From CBDUQP01 sp965369385 (lineage in GTDB: Bacteria; Planctomycetota; Phycisphaerae; SM23-33): DNA of 15,702 nucleotides. How positions within the stretch are numbered: the stretch's first letter is position 1; every line of letters begins with the position of its first letter. This document shows, piece after piece, positions 1 through 6,947 of this stretch. A program made the translations under genes and the position numbers. The DNA lies in NCBI GenBank assembly GCA_965369385.1, contig CBDUQP010000087.1, positions 1-15,702 on the forward strand, written 5' to 3'. The notes below the pieces were generated by a model that saw only the letters and a program-made list of their open reading frames with translations, was not told the DNA's origin and searched no databases.

Positions 1-632
1 TTCAATATCTCACGAGGTGTCTTGCGATCTACCGGCGTATCCTTATATCCATCGGGAATCCACACGTTCGTAACGCATGGGCTGCCAAGCTCGCGGCCGG
101 CATATTCGCTGATCTTGCGGCACGCGATACCATGATCCACCCAGAACCGGCGGATACCCTCATCCCGGCTTGACAACGTGAAACCGTCAGCAGCCTTCGG
201 GTGCGAGAAGAAGCTCGGATTAAAATCCATCCCCATGCCATTGTCTTTTGCCCACTGGACCCATCCGGCAAAATGCTCCGGCGTCAGTTCGTCGCGATCC
301 ACCTTCTTGTCGCCGGTTTCGGCGTAAAGGGCATGCACGTTCACGCGATGCTTACCGGGTATGAGGCCAAGGGCCTTGTCGAGATCCTGGCGAAGTTCAA
401 TAGGCCCCCTGGCCTTTCCCAGATACGCACCCGTAGTCATGATCCCGCCACCGGTCAGACCCTCGTCGTTTTCGAAGCCGCCAACATCATCGCCCTGCCA
501 GCAATGCAGCGAGACGGCAACTGTCTCAAGCTTTTTGACGGCAGAATCCGTATCCACACCCAGTTGGGCGTATTTGTCTTTGGCTGCCTTGTAGGCATCC
601 TGAACAGCACTATCGGTTGGTACTTCAAACAT
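1..632 (-). CDS. rhaA: L-rhamnose isomerase, N-terminal part (cut by window edge)
   Basis: L-rhamnose isomerase converts L-rhamnose to L-rhamnulose in the cytoplasm, the first step of rhamnose breakdown. The visible 210 codons match the family from the start: SLHCWQGDDVGGFE (residues 41-54), TTGAYLGKAR (66-75), LIPGKHRVNVHALY (90-103, with the conserved His100), MGMDFNPSFFSHP, DGFTLSSRDEGIRRFW and VTNVWIPDGYKD. The metal ligands lie in the C-terminal half, beyond base 1, so activity cannot be judged; the truncation comes from the window, not the gene. I chose ATG at 632 because GGAGA lies five bases upstream of it; an in-frame ATG at 650 would add six residues and has no better site. It diverges from cobO. 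No rhamnulokinase or aldolase gene is visible, though both could lie past the left edge. Confidence 0.93.
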   Translation of the reverse strand, partial: MFEVPTDSAVQDAYKAAKDKYAQLGVDTDSAVKKLETVAVSLHCWQGDDVGGFENDEGLTGGGIMTTGAYLGKARGPIELRQDLDKALGLIPGKHRVNVHALYAETGDKKVDRDELTPEHFAGWVQWAKDNGMGMDFNPSFFSHPKAADGFTLSSRDEGIRRFWVDHGIACRKISEYAGRELGSPCVTNVWIPDGYKDTPVDRKTPREIL

Positions 633-1007
633 AGCATTCTCCAAAATCATCTATCGAAGCCGACCCGCAGCCACGCAACCACGCAGAAAACCCAAGCCAG
701 GATCATGTTAATTGACGAATAAGACAACATCCTACCAAGTGACGCAAACAGCTCCAAACACTATGAGCCCGCAGCGTAGCAATATATTTGCGAGCCCAAA
801 ACACAATACTCAATTCGAATGCAAGACCAATCAGCAAATCTTGCAACACCTCGTACCAAATACCTATATTCGCTATTCGCCGAAAGCCAACGATCCAAAA
901 CCAGGCACTTGGAAGCACGCATCGCTATTCCAATCGCTGCGAATCTACTTGCCTTGCAGGCTGCCCTGATACAAAATACTAAAGGACTTACGCATCGGAG
1001 ACAAACC
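633..1007. other. Divergent intergenic region between rhaA and cobO
   Basis: This 375-base stretch should hold the promoters of both divergent genes, but I see no convincing -35/-10 pair for either. For cobO the nearest candidate is TTGCCT (949-954) with CAAAAT (972-977), which is weak. Open frames here, including a hydrophobic leftward one at 703-918, lack a ribosome site and any recognisable motif. No cobalamin riboswitch box and no tRNA-like fold were seen. Confidence 0.55.
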
Positions 1008-1535
1008 TTGGCAGACAAACCACGAATACTGCTTATTACAGGCGACGGGAAGGGCAAGACAACCGCTGCCATGGGCCTGGCCCTTCGCTCCGCAGGGCAC
1101 AATCTGCGCGTTTTCATCCTTCAATTCGCCAAGAATGACGATTCCACCGGCGAACTCGCCGCTTTCGAACGTTTCGACAATGTCCGGTTCGAGCAGTGCG
1201 GACGTGGTTTTATTCCCAAGCCCGAAAGCCCTCGATACGCCGAACACAAACAAGCGGCCCAAAAGTGCCTGGCAATCGCAAATCGCGAGATCACGTCGGG
1301 CAATTGGGACGTGATCGTTCTGGACGAGATATGTGTGGCAGTCGCCCACGGGCTGATCAACGATGCTGAAGCGATCGAAATACTGTCGGCTGCGCCCGCC
1401 GATATGATACTGTGCCTCACTGGGCGTGGCGCAACACCGTCCCTGATTGCTGCATCCGACACCGTCTCAAGCATTGCCTGCGTAAAGCACGGCATGGACA
1501 CGGGTATCGCCGCACAGAAAGGTGTGGAATTCTGA
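1008..1535 (+). CDS. cobO: Cob(I)yrinic acid a,c-diamide / cob(I)alamin adenosyltransferase (CobO/BtuR family)
   Basis: Transfers the adenosyl group of ATP to cob(I)alamin or cob(I)yrinic acid a,c-diamide, making the adenosyl form of B12; cytoplasmic. The 175-residue product has the family landmarks in order: P-loop GDGKGKTT (12-19), LRSAGHNLRVFILQFAK (26-42), the Walker-B-like stretch VIVLDE (102-107), LTGRGATPSLI, and a C-terminal KHGMDTGIAAQKGVEF close to the usual KHPFDAGIKAQKGIEF. I place the start at TTG 1008: GGAG at 997-1000 sits seven bases upstream, the P-loop then lies about 12 residues from the N terminus as in relatives, and the length fits the family. The frame stays open back to an ATG at 819, but those 63 codons do not resemble the family. 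No other B12 gene is nearby, so a salvage role is possible. Confidence 0.92.
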   Translation: MADKPRILLITGDGKGKTTAAMGLALRSAGHNLRVFILQFAKNDDSTGELAAFERFDNVRFEQCGRGFIPKPESPRYAEHKQAAQKCLAIANREITSGNWDVIVLDEICVAVAHGLINDAEAIEILSAAPADMILCLTGRGATPSLIAASDTVSSIACVKHGMDTGIAAQKGVEF

Positions 1536-1623
1536 CCAGAACCACCGCCGGGCCACCAGAGAACGCCCCCGCTAGTTCTTTGTACCGGCGAAACTGATGG
1601 GTGTTAAGTCTTCATAGGTTCTT

Positions 1624-1647
1624 GCCTGCCAGTTACTACTGGCAGGT
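1624..1647 (+). terminator. Hairpin downstream of cobO, possible terminator
   Basis: CCTGCCAG (1625-1632) and CTGGCAGG (1639-1646) form a perfect 8-bp stem with a six-base loop, extended by a G-U pair at 1624/1647. It lies about 90 bases after the cobO stop. No clear T run follows, so a terminator role is only a guess. Confidence 0.45.
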
Positions 1648-1692
1648 TGCCATCGGTCATTATTCGTGGGACAGAGTACTAGCACGGCCGGC

Positions 1693-1720
1693 ATTTTGCT
1701 CTTGAGCGGGCCTGCAAAAT
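1693..1720. other. Second hairpin in the cobO-fusA intergenic region
   Basis: ATTTTGC (1693-1699) pairs with GCAAAAT (1714-1720) around a 14-base loop. Flanking GG and CC could extend the stem past one bulged C. It lies just upstream of the fusA promoter. The rest of 1536-1769 shows no gene that I can support. Confidence 0.3.
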
Positions 1721-1769
1721 CCGAAAGCCAAACATTGGCGATCAGCGACCACAAAAGTTAAACAAATTC

Positions 1770-1799
1770 TTGCCCGTAAGCCGAAAACTGTGGTATACT
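1770..1799 (+). promoter_or_regulatory. Likely sigma-70-type promoter for the fusA transcript
   Basis: TTGCCC (1770-1775) and TATACT (1794-1799) are 18 bases apart. The -10 is preceded by TGG (1791-1793), giving an extended -10 element. Transcription would begin near 1806, about 25 bases before a small ORF with a strong ribosome site, leaving a leader of roughly 245 bases before EF-G. This is the best promoter in the window. Confidence 0.6.
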
Positions 1800-1829
1800 C
1801 CTCGATTCCCGTATCAGGGAGGACTAACT

Positions 1830-1892
1830 ATGATAATCAATAGGCTTATAGAACACCAAGAAGTAGCGGTGGTGATTCTCTTGCAACGATAA
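1830..1892 (+). CDS. Putative 20-residue leader peptide upstream of fusA
   Basis: A 20-codon ORF with a strong ribosome site: GGGAGGA at 1817-1823, six bases before the ATG. The product is MIINRLIEHQEVAVVILLQR; ten of its 20 residues are Ile, Leu or Val. It starts about 25 bases after the predicted transcription start and stops 12 bases before a GC-rich hairpin. A ribosome paused at its stop codon would cover the first arm of that hairpin (1904-1909). The position, size, ribosome site and composition are like leader peptides that control downstream genes by translation-coupled RNA folding. That such a peptide is made, or regulates anything, is inference. Confidence 0.45.
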   Translation: MIINRLIEHQEVAVVILLQR

Positions 1893-1903
1893 CACGTCGG
1901 CAA

Positions 1904-1957
1904 GGGGCGCCAACCGCCCCGAGCCAAACACTCACCGGTCCCACAGGACCGGGGCGG
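1904..1957 (+). promoter_or_regulatory. Competing GC-rich hairpins in the fusA leader
   Basis: Three stems can be drawn. Stem A is GGGGCG (1904-1909) with CGCCCC (1915-1920). Stem B is CCGGTCC (1935-1941) with GGACCGG (1946-1952). Stem C is CCGCCCC (1914-1920) with GGGGCGG (1951-1957). C excludes A completely and trims two pairs from B. The block lies between the leader peptide stop (1892) and the fusA start (2050). No T run follows, so a classical intrinsic attenuator is not evident; control of translation, RNA stability or Rho access is equally possible. Confidence 0.45.
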
Positions 1958-2049
1958 ACCAAACCTTCCGGCAAAACCAGCCTTCCTAAGCCAACGACCA
2001 GGAATACAGCATGGCCCATCAAGGGCGATTTGCAGATTTAGAGGAAATC

Positions 2050-4152
2050 ATGAAGAGGCTCAGCACAATTCGTAATATCGGCATCTCGGCACACATCGAT
2101 TCGGGTAAGACTACCCTGAGCGAGAGGATGCTTTTCTATGCCGGGCGAATTCATCGGATGCAGGAAGTGCACCATGGCAATGCCGATGGCGGAGCTACCA
2201 TGGATTTCATGGAACTTGAGCGTGAACGTGGAATCACGATCGCCTCGGCTGCTACCCATATTGACTGGAACGAGCACTGCATCAACCTCATCGATACGCC
2301 AGGACACGTTGACTTCACCGTTGAAGTGGAACGCTCGCTGCGCGTGCTGGACGGTGCCATTATGGTCCTGTGCGCCGTTGGCGGCGTGCAAAGCCAGTCC
2401 GTTACCGTCGATCGCCAGATGAAACGCTACCGCGTACCGAGAATCGCCTTCATCAACAAGATGGACCGGACAGGAGCAGATTCCGAACGCGTTATTCAGG
2501 ACCTGGCCGAGAAGCTCGGGCTGAATGCAGTTCCCATCCAGATACCTATTGGAGCCGGAGATGACTTCGTGGGCGTGATCGATCTGGTAGCCATGGAGGC
2601 TCTCACCTTCGATGGTACAAATGGCGAAAAGATAGTCTGCTCGCCGATTAGCCCAGAATATGCCGAAGCCGCCAAAGCTGCACGCGACGAAATGCTCGAC
2701 GCCATCAGTATGTTCAACGATGAACTCATGGAAAAACTCCTCGAAGAGGAAGAAATCGACCAACAGCTCATCGTAGACACAATCCGCAGTGCCACCATCA
2801 ACCGCGAAATCGTTCCGGTAATGCTGGGTTCGGCATTCAAGAACAAAGGCGTACAGACCGTACTTGACGGCGTTGTAAAATACCTGCCAAGCCCGCTGGA
2901 CAAAACCGCCTTCGCCCGCGATCACGATAACGAAGGTGCCGAAATACCCCTCGTATGCGACAGCGATGCCCCACTCGTGGCGATGGCGTTCAAGATCGTC
3001 GACGAAACATTCGGCCAGTTGAGCTATGTCCGCGTTTATCAGGGCACACTCACAAAGGGGAAGCAGTATAACAATGTTCGTACCAACAGAATGCTGCGAA
3101 TCGGGCGTATTGTCCGCCTGCATGCCGATGACCGCAAAGAGATCGAACAGGCTGAGCCCGGCGATATCGTGGCTCTTGTTGGTGTCGATTGTGCCAGCGG
3201 CGACACCTTCTGCTCACACGGCGTAAACTACTCACTTGAGAGCATCTTCGTCGCAGAGCCCGTTATCTCGCTGGCGATAACACCCAAGAGCTCGCAGGAC
3301 CAGGACCGTATGGGCAAAGCCCTCAACCGGTTCATGAAGGAAGACCCCACCTTCCGCGTAAGTTCTGATCCCGAAACCGGTGAAACCATCATCGCCGGAA
3401 TGGGCGAACTGCACCTCGATGTCTATGTCGAACGAATGCGCCGTGAATACAAAGCCGATGTGACAGTGGGCGCACCCAACGTGAGCTATCGAGAAGCCCC
3501 CACCGCCGATGGAGCATACAATTACCGTCACAAGAAACAGACCGGCGGTTCCGGCCAGTTCGCACACATTGTTGGTGTCCTTAGCCCACTTCCCGACGAT
3601 GCCTCTGATCCTTACGAATTCGAAGATAATATCTCCGGCGGCAAAATCCCACGAGAGTACATCCCCGCCGTCTCAAAGGGCTTCGTCCAGGCAATGACCG
3701 AAGGGCCCCTGGCCGGTTATGAAATCGTCGGATGCAAGGTCTCGCTGGATGATGGTTCGTACCACAACGTTGACTCAAGCGAAATGGCGTTCCGGATCGC
3801 GGCTGTCGCGGCATTCAAGGAAGCATTCAAGAAAGCCAAGCCCTGCCTGCAGGAACCGATCATGACCGTAGAGATCGAGACCCCCGCCGACTACCAGGGC
3901 TCACTGGTGGGCGACCTGAACAGCCGACGCGGAATTGTACTGTCTACCGAAGCTCGCGACATGTATGCAGTCATCAACGCCGAAGTGCCTCTGGCCAATA
4001 TGTTCGGTTACGCAACGGTAATTCGCAGCCTGTCAAAAGGCATGGCCACCTTCACCATGGAAATGAGCAGGTACGCCAAAGTTCCCAATAGCATCGCCGA
4101 AGAGATCATCGAGCGCCGCCGCAAAATGCGCGAAGAGAAGAACAAAAAATAG
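2050..4152 (+). CDS. fusA: Elongation factor G, spd/mitochondrial EFG1 subfamily
   Basis: GTPase that moves mRNA and tRNAs through the ribosome after each peptide bond; cytoplasmic. The 700-residue product is full length. G1 is AHIDSGKT (14-21), G2 RGITI (60-64), G3 DTPGH (82-86), G4 NKMD (136-139), and G5 lies in GSAFKNKGVQ. Later blocks include GMGELHLDVYVERMRREY, the domain IV segment HKKQTGGSGQF, and MFGYATVIRSLSKGMATFTME near the C terminus. Ser in HIDSGKT (usual EF-G has HIDAGKT) and CAVGGVQSQSVTVDRQMKRY point to the EFG1 type found in spirochaetes, planctomycetes and mitochondria. I chose ATG 2050, with GAGG five bases upstream and a typical MKRLSTIRNIGI opening. An in-frame ATG at 2011, with AGGA at 2000-2003, would add 13 residues and cannot be excluded. 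The gene stands alone, away from the usual rpsL-rpsG-tuf cluster. Confidence 0.96.
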   Translation: MKRLSTIRNIGISAHIDSGKTTLSERMLFYAGRIHRMQEVHHGNADGGATMDFMELERERGITIASAATHIDWNEHCINLIDTPGHVDFTVEVERSLRVLDGAIMVLCAVGGVQSQSVTVDRQMKRYRVPRIAFINKMDRTGADSERVIQDLAEKLGLNAVPIQIPIGAGDDFVGVIDLVAMEALTFDGTNGEKIVCSPISPEYAEAAKAARDEMLDAISMFNDELMEKLLEEEEIDQQLIVDTIRSATINREIVPVMLGSAFKNKGVQTVLDGVVKYLPSPLDKTAFARDHDNEGAEIPLVCDSDAPLVAMAFKIVDETFGQLSYVRVYQGTLTKGKQYNNVRTNRMLRIGRIVRLHADDRKEIEQAEPGDIVALVGVDCASGDTFCSHGVNYSLESIFVAEPVISLAITPKSSQDQDRMGKALNRFMKEDPTFRVSSDPETGETIIAGMGELHLDVYVERMRREYKADVTVGAPNVSYREAPTADGAYNYRHKKQTGGSGQFAHIVGVLSPLPDDASDPYEFEDNISGGKIPREYIPAVSKGFVQAMTEGPLAGYEIVGCKVSLDDGSYHNVDSSEMAFRIAAVAAFKEAFKKAKPCLQEPIMTVEIETPADYQGSLVGDLNSRRGIVLSTEARDMYAVINAEVPLANMFGYATVIRSLSKGMATFTMEMSRYAKVPNSIAEEIIERRRKMREEKNKK

Positions 4153-4190
4153 CCAGTCAAATGATAAGTTCCTCATGTTGACCCGTCCTA

Positions 4191-4226
4191 TCCGGCCGAC
4201 ACGCTCCACTAAGCGTGTCGGCCGGA
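4191..4226 (+). terminator. Perfect 15-bp hairpin after fusA
   Basis: The arms at 4191-4205 (TCCGGCCGACACGCT) and 4212-4226 are exact reverse complements around a six-base loop (CCACTA). The hairpin begins 39 bases after the fusA stop. Only a short T stretch follows (GTATTT), but the length and GC content of the stem make a terminator the best explanation. Confidence 0.7.
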
Positions 4227-4235
4227 GTATTTACG

Positions 4236-4466
4236 ACGTCCTCACTCGCCAAAGCGGCGAAAGTCCAGCCAGGCGCCGACAAACTGCTATTTCTTCCCTA
4301 CATGATGGGCGAGCGAGCCCCCATATGGGCCAGCCGCGCCCAAGGCACGCTGCTCGGCCTGTCACTGAACACCACACGGAGTCATGTTGTGCGGGCAATT
4401 CTGGAGGGCGTGGCGTTTGGCTTGTGTCACAATACGACTGAAGCGAACAAGCTCGGTCTGCGAGTG
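4236..4466 (+). pseudogene. Orphan fragment of an FGGY-family carbohydrate kinase
   Basis: The reading frame encodes about 75 residues that clearly belong to the C-terminal half of FGGY sugar kinases (xylulokinase/gluconokinase type): VQPGADKLLFLPYMMGERAP, then GTLLGLSLNTTRSHVVRAIL and EGVAFGL. Full proteins are about 500 residues. The N-terminal ATPase half and the sequence after LGLRV are missing, including the GGG motif that usually follows. Homology starts within some ten bases of the end of the preceding hairpin and fades near 4466, before a stop at about 4484. There are no internal stops and codon use is normal, so the loss looks recent or the piece is under some constraint. The exact sugar cannot be assigned. 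No ribosome site was found, and expression as a protein is doubtful. Confidence 0.75.
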
Positions 4467-4475
4467 TGTGCGACT

Positions 4476-4500
4476 ATCGCCTAAGGTAAATCGCCTAAGG
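4476..4500. repeat. Short tandem direct repeat
   Basis: ATCGCCTAAGG occurs at 4476-4486 and again at 4490-4500, separated by TAA (14-base period). It lies just past the end of the FGGY kinase fragment and may mark the breakpoint, though two short copies could arise by chance. Confidence 0.5.
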
Positions 4501-5050
4501 CTATAACCCTATATATGCCCGGCATTTCCATATTCCGCGATAGAATAATGAAACAATCTTTGTGGTCGTGACGGCAGCCTGCAGAATTCTCGGCAGTGTA
4601 AGAATCTCACCAAAATGGGCTCTTTCCTATCCTTTTGATCGTTTTCCGGATCATCTTCCCTTCATGTCGCGATCTAATGGCAATCCATCTCTGCGCTTTG
4701 ATAGCATCAAATAGCAAAGAGGGTTGGCGATTCATTAAGCCTCCCACAGTCTATGCCGATAACAAAACCGGGCTTGGGTGCGGACAACTCGCTTTAGAAC
4801 GACTGTCCTGCAACTCAATATATCTCGGCACAAGATGTACAGAAACAGTCGCTGCTTTGCGAGAAGCGTGAACCGTCACGCCTCGTGAGCAGAATACGTC
4901 ACACCCACAATGCAATAACGATGGCTGGTATGCTCCTCAGTGCGACCGTCGCTCTAATGAATATCCAGAGAACAACATGACGCCCGCGCTGCCCTTCCAC
5001 AACCCGTGAAGTAAGCTGGCGTGAAAACAAGATTCGAGGGAGACGTAAGT
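4501..5050. other. Intergenic region before the HD-GYP/GGDEF gene
   Basis: About 550 bases without a gene that I can support. A 78-codon open frame at 4635-4871 has no ribosome site and no recognisable motif. One hairpin is clear: GCGTGA (4866-4871) with TCACGC (4876-4881) around ACCG, extended below a two-base bulge by GCGAG (4859-4863) with CTCGT (4882-4886). No c-di-GMP riboswitch motif was recognised upstream of the downstream gene. Confidence 0.5.
4926..4934 (+). promoter_or_regulatory. Possible extended -10 element for the HD-GYP/GGDEF gene
   Basis: TGGTATGCT resembles the fusA element TGGTATACT, and both are followed by CCTC. No good -35 lies 17-18 bases upstream. If used, it would give a leader of about 110 bases. 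The call rests mainly on this resemblance. Confidence 0.3.
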
Positions 5051-6889
5051 ATGTCCGAAACGTTGTCGAACAATATGCTGGAAAACTCTGTCAAACCGGT
5101 TGTCATGCAGCCGGCAAATGCAGAGCTGGTCAACAAGGACTTGAAGGATGATATCGCCATGCAGGTTGATCTTCTCCGGAAGACCATCCAGCAGTCTCCA
5201 ACTCCCGATGGGTTCATCGTTGATACCAACACGCCATCGCCAGCCGGTGGAATTATTGACGCACAAAGCGAAATAATCTTCAAGCTCGCAGAAATCGTTG
5301 AGGCACGAAGCCAGGAAACCGGTTCACACGTGATGCGAGTGGCAGAGCTATCTTACCTGCTCGCAACCAAAGCCGGACTCAGTGAAGCACAAACCGACAT
5401 GATACACCTGGCCGCCCCCATGCATGACGTGGGCAAGGTGAGTATTCCCGATGCGATCCTTCACAACCGCGGACAACTCACAGAAGAAGAGCTCGAGATA
5501 ATGAAGACGCATACCAGGGCGGGTTACCATATGCTCAGGGGTTCGCGCAAAAGCATATTAAAGGCGGCAGCTATCATCGCGCTTCAACATCACGAGAGAT
5601 TCGACGGTAAAGGATATCCTCTTGGTCTTGTTGGCAAAGATACCAACATAATGGGACGAATTGTGTGCCTCGCGGACGTATTCGACACTCTCAGCAACGA
5701 TCGCGTATATCGACCCGCCTGGAAAATGCAGCAAATCATCGAACACATCAAGAGTGAGCGAGGCCAGAAGTTCGATCCGGATTTGGTGGATGTATTCATG
5801 GAAAACATCACCGAATTCAAGAAAGTACTGGAAAACCATCCTAGCGAACAACTTGCATGCCGAAGCGAAATCGTACGATGCTACGAGCGGGCACGAGCGG
5901 GCAAAGCCAAACGGACAACAGCGATGGCACCCACGTCCGCACCGGCTCCCATCGCTTCATCGCAGACAGTACTACTGGCCGGTTTCGATGGCTCGATAAA
6001 TGACATGCTAACCAGAAAATCAGGCGAGTGTGGATATCAGGCAATGTGCGCCGATGATGCTGGTCAAGCGTGGCGAATCCTCAAGAAGGACAACGCCCCG
6101 CATATGGCAATCATCAACTTCGCTCTCGGCAGTAACGACATATCCGATCTTTGCCGCAAGGTGCGAAAGCTGCGAGGGCAAGACTATACCTACATCATAC
6201 TCGTCGCCGACAAAGCCAATGACGTACAGACTCAAGAAGCAATTCACGCCGGAGCAGATCACTGCATCCATCTGCCGATAGATGAACGCGAACTGGAAGT
6301 ACGCCTGCATGCCGCGCAAAGAATCCTCGATCTACAGACAGAGCTGATCGAAGCCAGAGAATCGCTGCGGGAACAAGCCACCAAGGATGCTCTCACCAAC
6401 CTGTGGAATCGCGGTGCAATCCTCGAAATACTTAATATGGAACTAAGCCGCGCAGAACGCAACGGTACATCAGTCGCTGTAATCATGGCTGACCTTGACT
6501 ACTTCAAGAAAATCAATGACACATACGGGCACCAAGCCGGCGACGCAGTCTTGCGGGAAACCGCAAATCGCATGCGACAGAGCGTCAGACCGTATGACGG
6601 ATTCGCCCGGTATGGTGGCGAGGAGTTCCTTATAGTTCTGCCGCGTTGCGATGAAACATTCGGTGCTGATATTGCCGAGCGACTGAGAAACTCCCTTGCA
6701 GGTAAACCTATTCAGATCGAAGATGGCGAGCTGGAAGTGACAATCTCGGTGGGTGTAGTCGCCAGACAAGGCACAGCGTGCGTCGATGCCGACACGCTAA
6801 TTCAAAAAGCAGACGAAGCACTCTACCTCGCCAAAGCTGCCGGCAGGAACTGCGTTATGATAGCCCCGCCCGAAAAACCGGAAAGCTGA
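5051..6889 (+). CDS. HD-GYP / degenerate receiver / GGDEF cyclic-di-GMP protein
   Basis: Predicted soluble 612-residue protein that could both break down and make the second messenger c-di-GMP. An HD-GYP phosphodiesterase domain (about 73-265) has MHDVGKV (124-130) and the full HHERFDGKGYP (180-190). A Pro/Ala linker (about 285-303) leads to a receiver-like domain (about 305-425) that lacks the key residues: no acidic pair at its first strand (VLLAGFDG), Asn356 where the phosphate-accepting Asp is expected, and Leu408 in place of the conserved Lys. A helical linker (about 426-445) leads to a GGDEF domain with Asp481, GGEEF (522-526) and an inhibitory I-site RPYD (513-516) exactly five residues before it. 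Both enzyme domains look intact. No membrane segment is seen. I start at ATG 5051, with GAGGGAG eight bases upstream, not at the in-frame GTG 5021. It sits alone between terminator-like hairpins. Confidence 0.93.
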   Translation: MSETLSNNMLENSVKPVVMQPANAELVNKDLKDDIAMQVDLLRKTIQQSPTPDGFIVDTNTPSPAGGIIDAQSEIIFKLAEIVEARSQETGSHVMRVAELSYLLATKAGLSEAQTDMIHLAAPMHDVGKVSIPDAILHNRGQLTEEELEIMKTHTRAGYHMLRGSRKSILKAAAIIALQHHERFDGKGYPLGLVGKDTNIMGRIVCLADVFDTLSNDRVYRPAWKMQQIIEHIKSERGQKFDPDLVDVFMENITEFKKVLENHPSEQLACRSEIVRCYERARAGKAKRTTAMAPTSAPAPIASSQTVLLAGFDGSINDMLTRKSGECGYQAMCADDAGQAWRILKKDNAPHMAIINFALGSNDISDLCRKVRKLRGQDYTYIILVADKANDVQTQEAIHAGADHCIHLPIDERELEVRLHAAQRILDLQTELIEARESLREQATKDALTNLWNRGAILEILNMELSRAERNGTSVAVIMADLDYFKKINDTYGHQAGDAVLRETANRMRQSVRPYDGFARYGGEEFLIVLPRCDETFGADIAERLRNSLAGKPIQIEDGELEVTISVGVVARQGTACVDADTLIQKADEALYLAKAAGRNCVMIAPPEKPES

Positions 6890-6914
6890 ACCCAACTATC
6901 GAAAATGCGTAATG

Positions 6915-6947
6915 ACAAGGCGTCGACCATAGCGGCCGACGCCTTGT
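6915..6947 (+). terminator. Hairpin terminator after the HD-GYP/GGDEF gene
   Basis: ACAAGGCGTCG (6915-6925) and CGACGCCTTGT (6937-6947) form a perfect 11-bp stem with an 11-base loop, 25 bases after the stop codon. The T run behind it is poor, as at the fusA hairpin. Confidence 0.65.

Noticed and set aside
690..700. AAGCCAGGA, part of a cobalamin riboswitch B12 box, upstream of cobO
   Set aside because: Only the first half resembles the box; the following bases and the surrounding fold do not match.
703..918. A hydrophobic 71-residue leftward open frame upstream of rhaA
   Set aside because: The start would be GTG without a ribosome site, and the composition is not that of a clear membrane segment followed by soluble sequence.
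949..977. A sigma-70 promoter for cobO
   Set aside because: TTGCCT and CAAAAT have acceptable spacing but poor matches, too weak to annotate.
819..1007. N-terminal extension of cobO to the ATG at 819
   Set aside because: The 63 extra residues do not resemble the family, and a ribosome site fits the TTG at 1008 instead.
2038..3123. A 361-codon leftward open frame inside fusA
   Set aside because: It lies wholly antisense to a well-conserved EF-G, has no recognisable motif, and reflects the base composition of the opposite strand.
4635..4871. A 78-codon rightward open frame before the HD-GYP gene
   Set aside because: No ribosome site, no recognisable motif, and it runs into a hairpin at its end.
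4840..5050. A c-di-GMP riboswitch upstream of the HD-GYP/GGDEF gene
   Set aside because: GTCACGC at 4875-4881 recalls part of the GEMM motif, but the rest of the conserved core is absent.
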